From: Prevotella sp. P5-50
Lineage (GTDB): Bacteria; Bacteroidota; Bacteroidia; Bacteroidales; Bacteroidaceae
Assembly: GCF_002251295.1 (NCBI RefSeq)
Contig: NZ_NPJA01000016.1
Coordinates: 1 to 64,000 of the forward strand
Reading direction: 5' to 3'
DNA: 64,000 nucleotides
The notes below the pieces were generated by a model, which was not told the DNA's origin, did no database searches, and worked only from the letters and a program-made list of their open reading frames with translations. Made by a program: the position numbers and the translations under genes. Of the stretch, positions 43,731 through 53,925 are shown piece after piece (position 1 is the stretch's first letter; every line of letters begins with the position of its first letter).

Positions 43731-46565
43731 TTATTTAATCGTCCATTTAAACCTAAACATGATACTTGATGATATAATATTCTTCATAGAATCTTGCAAC
43801 TTGTCGGTCATGGCATCTACTTTATCATTATATTCATCTTCCATTTGAAGAAGTTTTGCTCTTTTATGATTAAGAACTTTTGCTTTTTGGTTTACTTCTT
43901 TTTTTAATTGAAGCTTAACAGCAGCATTGTGTTCTTTTCGTATTTGACGACGTAATACATCATGCTCTCTACTCAATTCCATAACTTCCTTACGGAGTGG
44001 AACCAACTGATCTTCTGCCCACATTTCGTATTTATTGATCTCGTAATCAACATATTCGTTTGTTCTTTCGTCAACTGTCAGCTTATAACTATTAAATTGC
44101 TTCTCGTATTCATTTTTGAAAGTTTTATCAAGAGAACATAGTTCTGCTTCATTCTCTGATATACAGTCAAGCTCTAAAAGCTTGAAAATAAACTCGTGGG
44201 GTAGAATTTCACCATTATCAGTTTGCGCACATGCGATTAACTGTTCTTCTGAATCATATTTATTTGATGAAGATACCCTATAGACACAAGCATCACCACT
44301 TTGCCCCTTGTATTGCTCAATCAATGCAGACTTGTAAGGATAAGATTCTAAGTCAAAAACTAATTTTGTGTCTGAGACTTTTGTTCCTAGTGCTTTTTGA
44401 ACGATATACTGACCAAGTGGATGGCCATATCTAAGCTGAATATATCGGTCTGATTCCTTATTTAGAATATAGGTTCCTACAGGTATGTCAGATGCCAACT
44501 CTTCGTTCAAAGTAAAGGTATGACTGCTATTATTTACATTGTTGATACAATGACTAAGCACATTTGTAGCAAGATACCATAAGTGCCTGTTATATGTGTC
44601 CATACGATTAGTATCTTCACTTTGTCTCACTCGTAACTTATTGACAACCTCCTCATCAAAATTTTCAAGTAACGACTTTCTCGTACTTTCAATTCTTTCT
44701 ATGATAACTTCTTCCAATTCTTTTTGAAGTTCATCAAATGCCGCAGCAATCTCTCGTTCTGTACGACAGGTGTTATAGATATTGTTGAGTCTTCTTTCAA
44801 AATCTACACCTGATTCCATAGAACCGAGAACTTCATCACTCGCACCAAATACACCATCAAACAAAGAGAATTTGTTGTTCAGCAGCTCGTAAACTCGTCT
44901 ATCAGCATAGTTTGCTTGATTAACAAAGTTAACTACCACAACATCATTCTTTTGACCATAACGATGACAACGACCAATGCGTTGTTCGATACGCTGTGGA
45001 TTCCAAGGCATGTCGTAATTTACTACGAGCGAACAGAACTGAAGGTTAATACCTTCTGCTCCAGCTTCTGTAGCAATAAGTATCTCTGCCTTATCCTTAA
45101 ATGTATCTACGATAGCTTGTTTTTTATCTATGACTGTACTTCCAGATATTCTGTTGGTACCGGCATACTGCATGAGCCAAAGGCGATAAATATTTTTTGC
45201 CTCGTCAGATGTGTTCGTTCCGTTGAAACATACAATTTTGTCTCTGTACCCATGATCTGTTAAGAATTTATACAGATACTCCTGAGTCCTACGACTTTCA
45301 GTAAAAATCAAAGCCTTTTTCTGTCCTCCGAGCTTTGTGATCTTTTCAAAAGACAAATCTAAAGCGTTAAGTAATTCTTTTGATTTTGTCTCTTCGCCAA
45401 TGCTACGAGCCAGTTTACAATATCCACGCAATTCTTCTATTTCATCATCAATATCGTTATATGCCGCTCTTGATGAAGCAGAATCATTGTCGTAAATATC
45501 ATACTCGTCATTATTTCCATCATAATCTGCATTTACACAGGCTAATGCCGAACTCAACATACCTGTTTCTTTGTACTCTTGAAGTCTATGTATAAAGCGT
45601 TCAAGGGTATATCCAAGAGCGTATGCAGATGATGACATAATTTTCCTTACTATGAGAGAAAGCAAAGGACGCTGTCTCTCAGGTACGCCATAAGTTCCTT
45701 CACGCATAAGATAATCGCTAACTTGATTATAGAGGTTTATCTCAGCTGTAGAAGGGTAGTACTCTTGAACAAATGCAGTTCGCTTCGTAAAGTTTACATA
45801 TTCTTCAACTTGATTTCTCAGTGTGCGATGAATGATATGTGCAATACGACCTTTTAGTTCTCCGTATTTTGCTTTGTCTCTGGTTGATACAGCATTATAC
45901 TGATCAGCGAATGTATCAAGACTTGAAAAGAACTCTGGATCAATAATACTTATTAGTCCGTAAAGTTCCTTCAGATTATTCTGTAAAGGCGTAGCGGTCA
46001 GAAGCACTTTCTTGTAGTTCCTGAATGCAGCTCTTAAGGCATTAGCCATCACATTGCTCTTCTTATATACATTCCTTAACTTGTGTGCTTCATCAAGAAC
46101 AATTAGATCCCAATCTATGTTCTTGAAGTATTCTGCATTAGTCACAGCAAAGTTGTATGAACAGATGTATATACTCTTTTCTCCCTTAGAAATTTGAGAT
46201 TGTCCTTCCTCAAATGACTCACTATCTAAGATGAATGATGGCAAGTAGAATTTTTCCATCAACTCAATATTCCACTGATTACGCAATGAAGCAGGAACGA
46301 CAATGAGAATGTTTCTCTTATTCTCAGCCCACATTTCTGACAGGATGATGCCAGCCTCAATAGTTTTACCTAGACCGACTTCATCAGCAAGAATTGCTCC
46401 CTTGCTAAGTGGTGACTTGAACGCAAACAATGCTGCCTCAACCTGATGCGGATTGAGGTCAACACGTGCTTCTGACAAGACACCAGTAAAGCGACTGTCG
46501 TCACTTACTGATTTCTTGTGAGATATGTCCCAAGCGTAATATAAAAGTTGTATGGTTGACAGCAT
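43731..46565 (-). CDS. SNF2-family helicase/translocase
   Basis: A 944-residue RapA-like ATPase. Motif I is D61-EVGLGKT, motif II D158-EAH161, motif III TATPLQNN, and motif VI QRIGRCHRYGQKN. Residues 740-930 end in a long charged coiled coil (ELSREHDVLRRQIRKEHNAAVKLQ). It should move on double-stranded DNA. SNF2 enzymes play this role in Zorya I (ZorD) and DISARM (DrmD); here it lies next to a GHKL protein and a GIY-YIG nuclease. Confidence 0.9.
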   Translation of the reverse strand: MLSTIQLLYYAWDISHKKSVSDDSRFTGVLSEARVDLNPHQVEAALFAFKSPLSKGAILADEVGLGKTIEAGIILSEMWAENKRNILIVVPASLRNQWNIELMEKFYLPSFILDSESFEEGQSQISKGEKSIYICSYNFAVTNAEYFKNIDWDLIVLDEAHKLRNVYKKSNVMANALRAAFRNYKKVLLTATPLQNNLKELYGLISIIDPEFFSSLDTFADQYNAVSTRDKAKYGELKGRIAHIIHRTLRNQVEEYVNFTKRTAFVQEYYPSTAEINLYNQVSDYLMREGTYGVPERQRPLLSLIVRKIMSSSAYALGYTLERFIHRLQEYKETGMLSSALACVNADYDGNNDEYDIYDNDSASSRAAYNDIDDEIEELRGYCKLARSIGEETKSKELLNALDLSFEKITKLGGQKKALIFTESRRTQEYLYKFLTDHGYRDKIVCFNGTNTSDEAKNIYRLWLMQYAGTNRISGSTVIDKKQAIVDTFKDKAEILIATEAGAEGINLQFCSLVVNYDMPWNPQRIEQRIGRCHRYGQKNDVVVVNFVNQANYADRRVYELLNNKFSLFDGVFGASDEVLGSMESGVDFERRLNNIYNTCRTEREIAAAFDELQKELEEVIIERIESTRKSLLENFDEEVVNKLRVRQSEDTNRMDTYNRHLWYLATNVLSHCINNVNNSSHTFTLNEELASDIPVGTYILNKESDRYIQLRYGHPLGQYIVQKALGTKVSDTKLVFDLESYPYKSALIEQYKGQSGDACVYRVSSSNKYDSEEQLIACAQTDNGEILPHEFIFKLLELDCISENEAELCSLDKTFKNEYEKQFNSYKLTVDERTNEYVDYEINKYEMWAEDQLVPLRKEVMELSREHDVLRRQIRKEHNAAVKLQLKKEVNQKAKVLNHKRAKLLQMEDEYNDKVDAMTDKLQDSMKNIISSSIMFRFKWTIK

Positions 46566-46569
46566 ATAT

Positions 46570-49500
46570 TTACTTGTTTATCTTTTGTTCTATTCTGATA
46601 GCATATTCTGGTGAAAGAGCATCAAACTCTTCAATCTTTGCTCCACGCCAGTATCGTTTAGCAATAGCTTCACATCGTTTTCTCAGATGAGGATTCTCCA
46701 ATGGGTTTGCATCCTTACCATAAGTGTCACGCAGTTCTTCGTATGACTTCTTCAGGTTAAGGTCAATCAGAGAGATTCGAACAATATGATACTTTGAATC
46801 AGGATGTTTCTGCATAAAGACATTCTGAGAACGATGTAAGTAGAATGGCGCAGTACCATCCTTTAAACTGTAGAGAGTTGTCTTTACATCTACATACATC
46901 TTATCAGGCTTCACCTCAAAGTCATATTCACCAACTCCATCGAGTGCTGCATGAATAAAGTCCTCATCTTTGACAAGCTTCTTGTTTTCGAGATAATGGC
47001 TGTAGATAAGTTCTCCGATGAAGCCAATTGTTTGACGCACCTGAGATTCCTTCTCTTCTTCCTCTGCTTCGGCAAGATCATCCATCATCTGCATCATCTT
47101 TTCTTTCTTCTCAGCGAGACGTTCAATATCTTCCTTTTCCAAGCCATCAATCAATTCCTTGATAGGTTCTGCAACTTCATTGAGTTTGTCCAGTTCTTCA
47201 CTATTCATCTGTTTAGTAATATTATTGACTTGCTCAATGTTTTCCGCAGTCTCTGCTGAAATTTTATTGATTGCCTCCTGAGCTTGTTCTTCTGTGAGAG
47301 GACTGTTCGACAGGTCGATATTTGACTTTCCTTCACCTTCTTTATCTCCAGTGCCTTCACCATTGCCAATGATTCCTTGTTGCATAAGTTCCCATTGTTC
47401 AACGTATAATGACTGAAGGGCAATAAAAGGCTCTTTGAAGAAATCCATACTTGCAATATGCTTTGCTATGGTTTTCATCAAACTAAGACCTTCTTTGTTT
47501 GGTTGCTGAATGACCACACGCTTACCAGGTTCATAACCGAACTCACTATCATGCAACTTGTCTGCAAAAATACTTGCATTAGAAGCCATGATATTGAAGT
47601 TCATAATTATAGGCTTATTCGATGTGTGAATGGTAATGCCTTTTGATTCTTCAGACTTCTTCCAAATCTGATATACAGGGTCATCATGCTCTGGAAAATC
47701 CTTAATATCCACAGATGTTTGTACGCTCCAACGTGGATTCTTCTTAAATCCATGATTGAATAATATTTCTTTGTCACCGTAGATATAGACAATATTGTCT
47801 TTTATGAATTTCGCAAGCTTTGGACTTCCATTAAGTCTCTCTTGGAATTGTGTACCAGCCCATGAATACCATGAAAGAAACGAAGCCCCTTCTTGGTATC
47901 TCTCCAACATGAATATTGGTTTTGGAATATCATAAGGCTGTTCCAAAGGAACAACTTTGCCTGTGTATCTAAGGAAAGGCATTACAGAATAGTCGGAAGG
48001 CAATTTCTCGATAATTGCCGTCATTGTATTGTATCTTTCAGATAAGTACGCATAGGTAAGTTTTTTCTCTATAGCCCAGTTTATTGCATAATCAATGTCT
48101 CCCTTATGGTCTATGTCGGAGAAACAAGTGACATCAGAGTATGGCGTATTGTCGAGAAGTGCTTGACGAACAGCGATGTACGGATCAGAAGAAGTTGAAA
48201 GTTGAGTGAACAACATCAAAGAACTCGGATTCTTGTCAATCCATTTATGAAGAGCATCTGGCAAGTACTCACTTTGGAGGAGTATGTCATGCTTAGCATA
48301 AACATGGTTTACAAAATCCACACCTTCCATTTTGAAATGCTTGTCAAAACCAACAAAGTTGTTTTCCAAGATCATATCAAGAGCTTTGGTGAGGCTTTCG
48401 TCTTCAGTTATTTCAAGATCATCACAATCGTCGTTGTTTGTTAAAGCATAATCTATACAGAACCTTAATTGCTCGATAGACAGATAATGCTTTTTTAATT
48501 CATCATAAAGATCATCTGTAGGAACCTCATCTTCTTTTCCCTCATAATAATGCTCCTTGAAGTAATCAATCTCATTTTGTGAAGGAAGACATTTGAGGAA
48601 TGAATCTATTGTTTGATTATCATCTTTATAATTACTATCAAGAACATATACATCGTATTCATTCTCACCAACTTTTACATATTGTTGAGTGATGGACTCT
48701 GGAAGTTTTGCGTTCTTGTGTCGGATAAGTCCAAATACAGTATCAATGTATTCATTGTCATCAGTATTACGCTGAACAGCAAATTCCATGACCTGCCATC
48801 TCAAATCTTCCTTTGTTATCTTGCTATCTACATTGATAGTCTTAAGGTTGTTGAAGAAAGAGTTTACTACATTAACATTCGCCTGTTTTGCAAAAGGAAG
48901 GAGCTTTATCGGATTATTTATTCGCTCTATGGCTCTCATGAGCATAGTTTCGTTTGAAGCGAATTTGTATTTTCCGCTCTCAGTTCTTAGTATCTCCTGC
49001 ACTTTATCAGGTATACGATAGAAGTTAGCAGCAAGAAGTTCTGACTGCAAATCTGTTGATACTGTATCTATGTAGTTATAACCGCTTGAAGTTTTTGTAA
49101 TAACGTATCTACCTGATATTTCCTGTGTTCTATAGAATTGTAGGTATGCATCCGTTATTTTTATAAAGATGCGCAAAAGCTTCTCGTCCGCAGATAACGA
49201 TTCATTTACTATGTTAGATGATTGAACTGTCTCAACACTGAAAGGAGCCTCCATGAGCTCTTTGTAATACTCATAAGGCAACAATCGCAGATGCGAAACC
49301 TTTTCATCAAGATAGTTGTATTCGTCCTCTGTAAGCTTCGATACATTATTTACTATAGCACGCAACTGATCTGTCGGCTTTCCTTCGTCATCCAGATAGA
49401 GAGTCAAATTCGTATTATCTACATTTCCCTGGGCATCAACACCTACAGCCTTATAAACTTTCTTTATGTCAGCTATATATGCATGTGTATTGTCACCCCA

Positions 49501-51633
49501 TTCTTCATTGTCTTGGATGTTCTGCCAGTGAGAAACGACCCATTGCCAGCAAGATTTTTTTGCTTTTGCCGGATTTAGTAACCAATTAGTTGACTTCACA
49601 GCCTCTGGGATATAGCCTTTAACTGTGTAATTGTCAAATAATATGGTATCTTTTGGTCGTTCAATCAAGAGGTTATCAAAAGACAGATAACTATCATGCC
49701 AGTTTTGTAAAAGACATATTTCAGTCTTAATACGCATACCATAATACTCGTTCTTTGCAGCAATCCATGCCAACAGGTTAGCAGCATCGTCTTTTGATGA
49801 ATCAGTTAGTCTAAATGTCTCAATATTAGCTTTGATCTTTTCAAACAATATTGCAAGATATGTATTCTCATCAATATCAGAAAGAGTCTCGTTTATATGC
49901 TCGCATTCGCCAAACTTCATGCCATCCTCGAATGGATAGTAGATGTTTGCTGTACTTTTCAGTTCGTTGTAACTGTAGAGATTTCCTTTGTTACTACGGA
50001 ATATCTTGTTATTTAGGACTCCAGATTCGTTCTTATGGCTGTCACTAACCTTTATGAAATCGTTGTATTCCTTTGCAGACAACGATTTTATCCATGCTAT
50101 CAACTTAGTAGAGTCTGCATCAGAGAGTAGGGTAGAGAAATCGATTGTATCAAAATCTACCTTATGGCGGTGAAGGGCTTTCTTTATAGAGCTGTCAATC
50201 CATTTGTATTGATTGATACCAATTTCTTTCAGAGGTACTTGATAGTCTTCATCAAATGAACGAACATTCTCTTTCTTCTCATATTCACCAGTAGATGTAA
50301 GTACAAATTCTTCAAAGAATGGGACAAAAACCTCCTGGAAGGCTTCTTTTATGAATTTGAAGTCTTCTCCTTCTTGGTATTTTGTGGCTGCTATTGACTT
50401 GTAAATATAATCAAACTTCTGAGGATTTGTATTCTTTAAGCTTCGAAGAACTGTGACAAGCTCTGAAAAAGCTCTTACTAACTGTCCTTTTGTCTTGTCT
50501 TTATCACTTATTCGCTGTCGGCTACTATCAACATCAAACTTTTGGCTATCAATGATAAATCCAAGTCGAAGTTTTGTTTCAAGAATAGGAAGACCCTTGA
50601 ACAAGTTCACAAAGTTCTTTTCAGCAAAAACTGGATTGAACGCAAAGTGGTAATAGAACGATTTGCCTTCTACCTTGAAGTCAACAAATACAGATTGAAC
50701 CTCATGCTGTTCAACTTCTTCGCCCATGACATAGATGTGGTCAACAGTCTTTCCCTCATTACGTTCCTGGTCTTTGGTGATTGAAGCGAAACCACCAAGG
50801 CGAGTTCTTACACGCTCTAAGTTTATTTCAGAGGTTATTCTTTCATATTTACCTTCACCAAGAGGTATTATTAACGCAGTACCTCTATCAAGGAAGTGGA
50901 GATTACGTCTTGGATCAACGAGATTATCGAATGCTTCGATTGCATCCAAAGCCTCTTTTGTAGAGAAGATGTCTTCTGATGTGCCTGGAGCTACAGGATA
51001 GTAGCTCATCATTATTTTTGCAAAAAGAATATTCTCTTTATAGTCGTCACCTTGTGCTGGTGTCCATACACCTTGTTTCTGCAAAAGGTTTGCAAGTTGA
51101 TTCCTGTTATACCAAGAGATAAGATAAGGACCTTTCTTCTCATCATAAAGAGTCTTTATCAAAAGGTCTTCATTCTCTTCACTTTCACTTACTTCTGTAA
51201 GGAGTGTATAAAGCAATTTTGAACCCTGGCCATATTTACCAAGCTTACTATTGTCTGTACGCTTCAACGACTTACCTTTTGCAAGGAAGTTGTATAGCTG
51301 ACCGTCACGTGGAGTTGTATCTGAATCAAAAATATCAAAGTCTGTATAGAAAGGCTCACCATTGTTTAGAACAATTAGATAATTCTTGTTTGCATAGAAG
51401 AATAGTGAGTCAGCACTTGCATCATACGCATTCTGTACAAACTCATAGAACAACTGCTCTTCTGCATTACTTGCGAAGCTGGCAGCATCAGAGATGACAG
51501 ATTTCACCTGATCAGGAGAAGGATCCTGACCATAAATCTTTTGAAGCAATAATTCTTTGTTAGAGCCAAGAAGATGTAGTGTCTCTTGACCGCATAGCTT
51601 CGTTATATATTGACTTAAATCTCTTACATTCAT
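46570..51633 (-). CDS. Giant GHKL ATPase with C-terminal DUF3883 nuclease-like domain
   Basis: A 1687-residue protein. The Hsp90-like ATPase is at residues 55-140: F-V-Q-N68-A-Y-D71, N91-GEPF, and GKYGQGSK. The middle about 1300 residues are unassigned. Residues 1480-1545 are a charged helical linker (LIDGLEKEDIERLAEKKEKM). The end is a DUF3883-type domain: GFIGELIYSHYLE, then GEYDFEV and VDVKTT, consistent with a PD-(D/E)XK-type core (E/D ... D-V-K). A sensor or assembly platform with a nuclease tail is plausible. It lies between the MotB-like and SNF2 genes with 6- and 4-base gaps. Confidence 0.8.
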   Translation of the reverse strand: MNVRDLSQYITKLCGQETLHLLGSNKELLLQKIYGQDPSPDQVKSVISDAASFASNAEEQLFYEFVQNAYDASADSLFFYANKNYLIVLNNGEPFYTDFDIFDSDTTPRDGQLYNFLAKGKSLKRTDNSKLGKYGQGSKLLYTLLTEVSESEENEDLLIKTLYDEKKGPYLISWYNRNQLANLLQKQGVWTPAQGDDYKENILFAKIMMSYYPVAPGTSEDIFSTKEALDAIEAFDNLVDPRRNLHFLDRGTALIIPLGEGKYERITSEINLERVRTRLGGFASITKDQERNEGKTVDHIYVMGEEVEQHEVQSVFVDFKVEGKSFYYHFAFNPVFAEKNFVNLFKGLPILETKLRLGFIIDSQKFDVDSSRQRISDKDKTKGQLVRAFSELVTVLRSLKNTNPQKFDYIYKSIAATKYQEGEDFKFIKEAFQEVFVPFFEEFVLTSTGEYEKKENVRSFDEDYQVPLKEIGINQYKWIDSSIKKALHRHKVDFDTIDFSTLLSDADSTKLIAWIKSLSAKEYNDFIKVSDSHKNESGVLNNKIFRSNKGNLYSYNELKSTANIYYPFEDGMKFGECEHINETLSDIDENTYLAILFEKIKANIETFRLTDSSKDDAANLLAWIAAKNEYYGMRIKTEICLLQNWHDSYLSFDNLLIERPKDTILFDNYTVKGYIPEAVKSTNWLLNPAKAKKSCWQWVVSHWQNIQDNEEWGDNTHAYIADIKKVYKAVGVDAQGNVDNTNLTLYLDDEGKPTDQLRAIVNNVSKLTEDEYNYLDEKVSHLRLLPYEYYKELMEAPFSVETVQSSNIVNESLSADEKLLRIFIKITDAYLQFYRTQEISGRYVITKTSSGYNYIDTVSTDLQSELLAANFYRIPDKVQEILRTESGKYKFASNETMLMRAIERINNPIKLLPFAKQANVNVVNSFFNNLKTINVDSKITKEDLRWQVMEFAVQRNTDDNEYIDTVFGLIRHKNAKLPESITQQYVKVGENEYDVYVLDSNYKDDNQTIDSFLKCLPSQNEIDYFKEHYYEGKEDEVPTDDLYDELKKHYLSIEQLRFCIDYALTNNDDCDDLEITEDESLTKALDMILENNFVGFDKHFKMEGVDFVNHVYAKHDILLQSEYLPDALHKWIDKNPSSLMLFTQLSTSSDPYIAVRQALLDNTPYSDVTCFSDIDHKGDIDYAINWAIEKKLTYAYLSERYNTMTAIIEKLPSDYSVMPFLRYTGKVVPLEQPYDIPKPIFMLERYQEGASFLSWYSWAGTQFQERLNGSPKLAKFIKDNIVYIYGDKEILFNHGFKKNPRWSVQTSVDIKDFPEHDDPVYQIWKKSEESKGITIHTSNKPIIMNFNIMASNASIFADKLHDSEFGYEPGKRVVIQQPNKEGLSLMKTIAKHIASMDFFKEPFIALQSLYVEQWELMQQGIIGNGEGTGDKEGEGKSNIDLSNSPLTEEQAQEAINKISAETAENIEQVNNITKQMNSEELDKLNEVAEPIKELIDGLEKEDIERLAEKKEKMMQMMDDLAEAEEEEKESQVRQTIGFIGELIYSHYLENKKLVKDEDFIHAALDGVGEYDFEVKPDKMYVDVKTTLYSLKDGTAPFYLHRSQNVFMQKHPDSKYHIVRISLIDLNLKKSYEELRDTYGKDANPLENPHLRKRCEAIAKRYWRGAKIEEFDALSPEYAIRIEQKINK

Positions 51634-51639
51634 GTCTCA

Positions 51640-52341
51640 TCAATAAGTTATGTATGGAATAATTTGTATGATGAAAGTTTTGTTTCTGTCTTCTCCATCA
51701 GGACCGAAACCTGTATATCGACCTTTGCCTTCAAAACCCGATCCAGAAATGAAGACTTCGCCATTCTGTTTCTCAATATTGCTTAACAATCCCTTATTCT
51801 TCCAGAAAAGATGAAGATTACGAGCACGTTCATAACTAAGACGAGCTGCGTAAGCTTTTTGGTCATTGCTTGGATTTGTGTTACTATGCGATTTTGCAGC
51901 ACGTCCCTCAATTACAACCTTGAAAGAAACATTAGCAGATTCTTTGAATTTGTCAATGATGTCTTCTATCTCTTTACCTGCTTCAACAAGTTGTGAATAA
52001 CAATTCTGTGGAATAACAGGACTTTCCGGAGCAAATGTCACATTGACTGTACATTCAAAACGCTGATACTTGTCGTTGTATTTGAAATACTTACGATTGA
52101 TGGACTTCTGAGCTTCTTGAAACTCTCGAATCTTTTTATAAAGTTCCGCATTTACTACAATATCATTGATGTTGTTCTCTGTGATACCTTTATTATGGTA
52201 CAGGTCAACATAAACCTTATAGCTACCATACGCAACAAGACTCGTAATGATAAACACTATGAGGAAGCCTGACATTAAATCCGTGTAGTTTTGCCAGAAA
52301 TTATGTTCTTCGCCGTTTTCACGGAATGAAATCCTACTCAT
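51640..52341 (-). CDS. MotB/OmpA-like protein (ZorB-like)
   Basis: A 233-residue membrane protein. One TM helix spans about residues 22-44 and is preceded by FWQNYT with D21, at the position of the proton-carrying aspartate of MotB/ZorB. The C-terminal 120 residues form an OmpA-type peptidoglycan-binding domain (VVIEGRAAK, then LSYERARNL). Together with the MotA-like protein it should form an inner-membrane ion-driven motor that touches the cell wall, as in Zorya. It overlaps the MotA-like gene by four bases. Confidence 0.85.
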   Translation of the reverse strand: MSRISFRENGEEHNFWQNYTDLMSGFLIVFIITSLVAYGSYKVYVDLYHNKGITENNINDIVVNAELYKKIREFQEAQKSINRKYFKYNDKYQRFECTVNVTFAPESPVIPQNCYSQLVEAGKEIEDIIDKFKESANVSFKVVIEGRAAKSHSNTNPSNDQKAYAARLSYERARNLHLFWKNKGLLSNIEKQNGEVFISGSGFEGKGRYTGFGPDGEDRNKTFIIQIIPYITY

Positions 52342-53897
52342 TTGCTATTTGTTATCTTATTAAGCGTTGATTCCAATTTCTGCAATTCTACAATTGCTCC
52401 ACTAACAGAACTAATCTGCTTGATAAGTTGCTCAATATTCTCCTGACGTTCTACAAGGATATCGAGAATTTCAGAAATCTTATCGTTAGTCTCTTCTACA
52501 GCTTGCAAGCTCTTATTATTTGCAGCAATAACCTTTTCTGAAGACTCATTCGTTCTATGAGCAACATTTACAGCATCACCATATGCGAGTACAGCTTGGT
52601 CGTAGTTCTGGCGAATCTCAGCCACAAGACTCTCTATAAACTGATATGCTTTATTAAGTGATTCAACATTTGTAGAAATCGCAGTGCTAAGAGCAGAACA
52701 TTGTGTAGCAATCAAGGTCTGGATATTTGTTACAAATCCAGACATCGACTCTCTCATGTCTGATGTTGCCTTCTCATTCATGGCAAGGGTACTTGTGAGC
52801 ACATCAGATGTGGCTTCTTGATAAGCGGTTCTAAGGTCAACCATCTGTAGCAGACTCTGTACATTGTGCTCCTGTACCTTTGAATATTCTGCTTGCATCT
52901 GTTCAGTAACCTTTGTCGCAAAGTCTGTGTTTTGTTCTGACAGTTTAGTCGCAAGAGAGTCATAGTTTGAAATTATTGCATTGAGACGTTCTGATTGCTG
53001 GTTATTAAGTGCTGCAAGAGACTCTTGAACCTTAGATATAAGATTTCCGAGAACCTCTGTAACAGAAGTCGTAATGTTACCAATTTCTGTATTAGTATTA
53101 TTCATCATAGTCTCAACAGACTGACGCTGATTGTTGATGAGGTCGTTAGAGACATTACTCAAACGCTCTGTAATAGAAGTAAGAAGCTGACTTGTCTTAG
53201 TGAACTGTTCTTCACCAAAATTCTGTACCTGCTGCTGGATGGCACCATGCATCTGCTTAAATATGTCATCCATACGCTTAACAAAGCCGTCTATAAATTC
53301 TTTTAGAATCTCACTTTGGTGGCTAATATTATCGTTGAGTTTATCGTTGTACTCTCTATTTTTCTGTTCCTGTTCCTTGTGAAGATTTATCAATTCGGAT
53401 AGAAGTTCATTATGTTTGTTTAATATGGACTTGTTATAAGTCATCTCCTTTGAATAGATGGCTATATCTCGAATATACTCCTCTGGTGTAGTGTTTCCAA
53501 GTCTGCTATTATCTTCAACTTCTTCTTCTGCAAACTTTATCTTTGCCCATAGTGTAACCACAAGAGCACCAACAAGACCGATTATTGATGTCGTAAAGGC
53601 AGGGATTAGTTCACTAATAATTTTCATAATATCTAGGCCCTGACTTCCTGCGGCCTTAACTTCTCCAAGAGTTTTTCCAGTGTTGTCAACGGCCTCTTGA
53701 ATATTATCTAATCCATGCAGAGACCAACAGATTGCGCAGAAAGTTCCGAGTAGACCCAGTGATGTCCACACTCCTGGAAGACTTGTCAATAAAGGTCTTG
53801 ACTTTGTTTCTTCGTATTTGTTATTACACCATTTTGTAGCACAAAGTCCGATTCCCAATACTACAAAGTTCCACCAATTTATTATTAAATCAAGCAT
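52338..53897 (-). CDS. MotA/TolQ/ExbB-like protein with long coiled-coil tail (ZorA-like)
   Basis: A 519-residue protein. TM segments are at about 5-22, 40-60 (PGVWTSLGLLGTFCAICWSL, a MotA/TolQ signature) and 95-118 (AFTTSIIGLVGALVVTLWA). From residue 130 to the end it is helical and polar with no further TM, forming a long coiled-coil tail (about 380 residues), the hallmark of ZorA rather than flagellar MotA. No flagellar genes are near. In Zorya the tail links the membrane motor to cytoplasmic effectors. It starts 28 bases after the AbiEii stop. Confidence 0.85.
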   Translation of the reverse strand: MLDLIINWWNFVVLGIGLCATKWCNNKYEETKSRPLLTSLPGVWTSLGLLGTFCAICWSLHGLDNIQEAVDNTGKTLGEVKAAGSQGLDIMKIISELIPAFTTSIIGLVGALVVTLWAKIKFAEEEVEDNSRLGNTTPEEYIRDIAIYSKEMTYNKSILNKHNELLSELINLHKEQEQKNREYNDKLNDNISHQSEILKEFIDGFVKRMDDIFKQMHGAIQQQVQNFGEEQFTKTSQLLTSITERLSNVSNDLINNQRQSVETMMNNTNTEIGNITTSVTEVLGNLISKVQESLAALNNQQSERLNAIISNYDSLATKLSEQNTDFATKVTEQMQAEYSKVQEHNVQSLLQMVDLRTAYQEATSDVLTSTLAMNEKATSDMRESMSGFVTNIQTLIATQCSALSTAISTNVESLNKAYQFIESLVAEIRQNYDQAVLAYGDAVNVAHRTNESSEKVIAANNKSLQAVEETNDKISEILDILVERQENIEQLIKQISSVSGAIVELQKLESTLNKITNSK

Positions 53898-53925
53898 ATT
53901 ATTACTCTATTAATTTACTTTTTAC

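Noticed and set aside
51640..53897. Flagellar or TonB-ExbB motor
   Set aside because: No flagellar, TonB or TolA genes are near, and the MotA-like protein has the long cytoplasmic coiled coil of ZorA.
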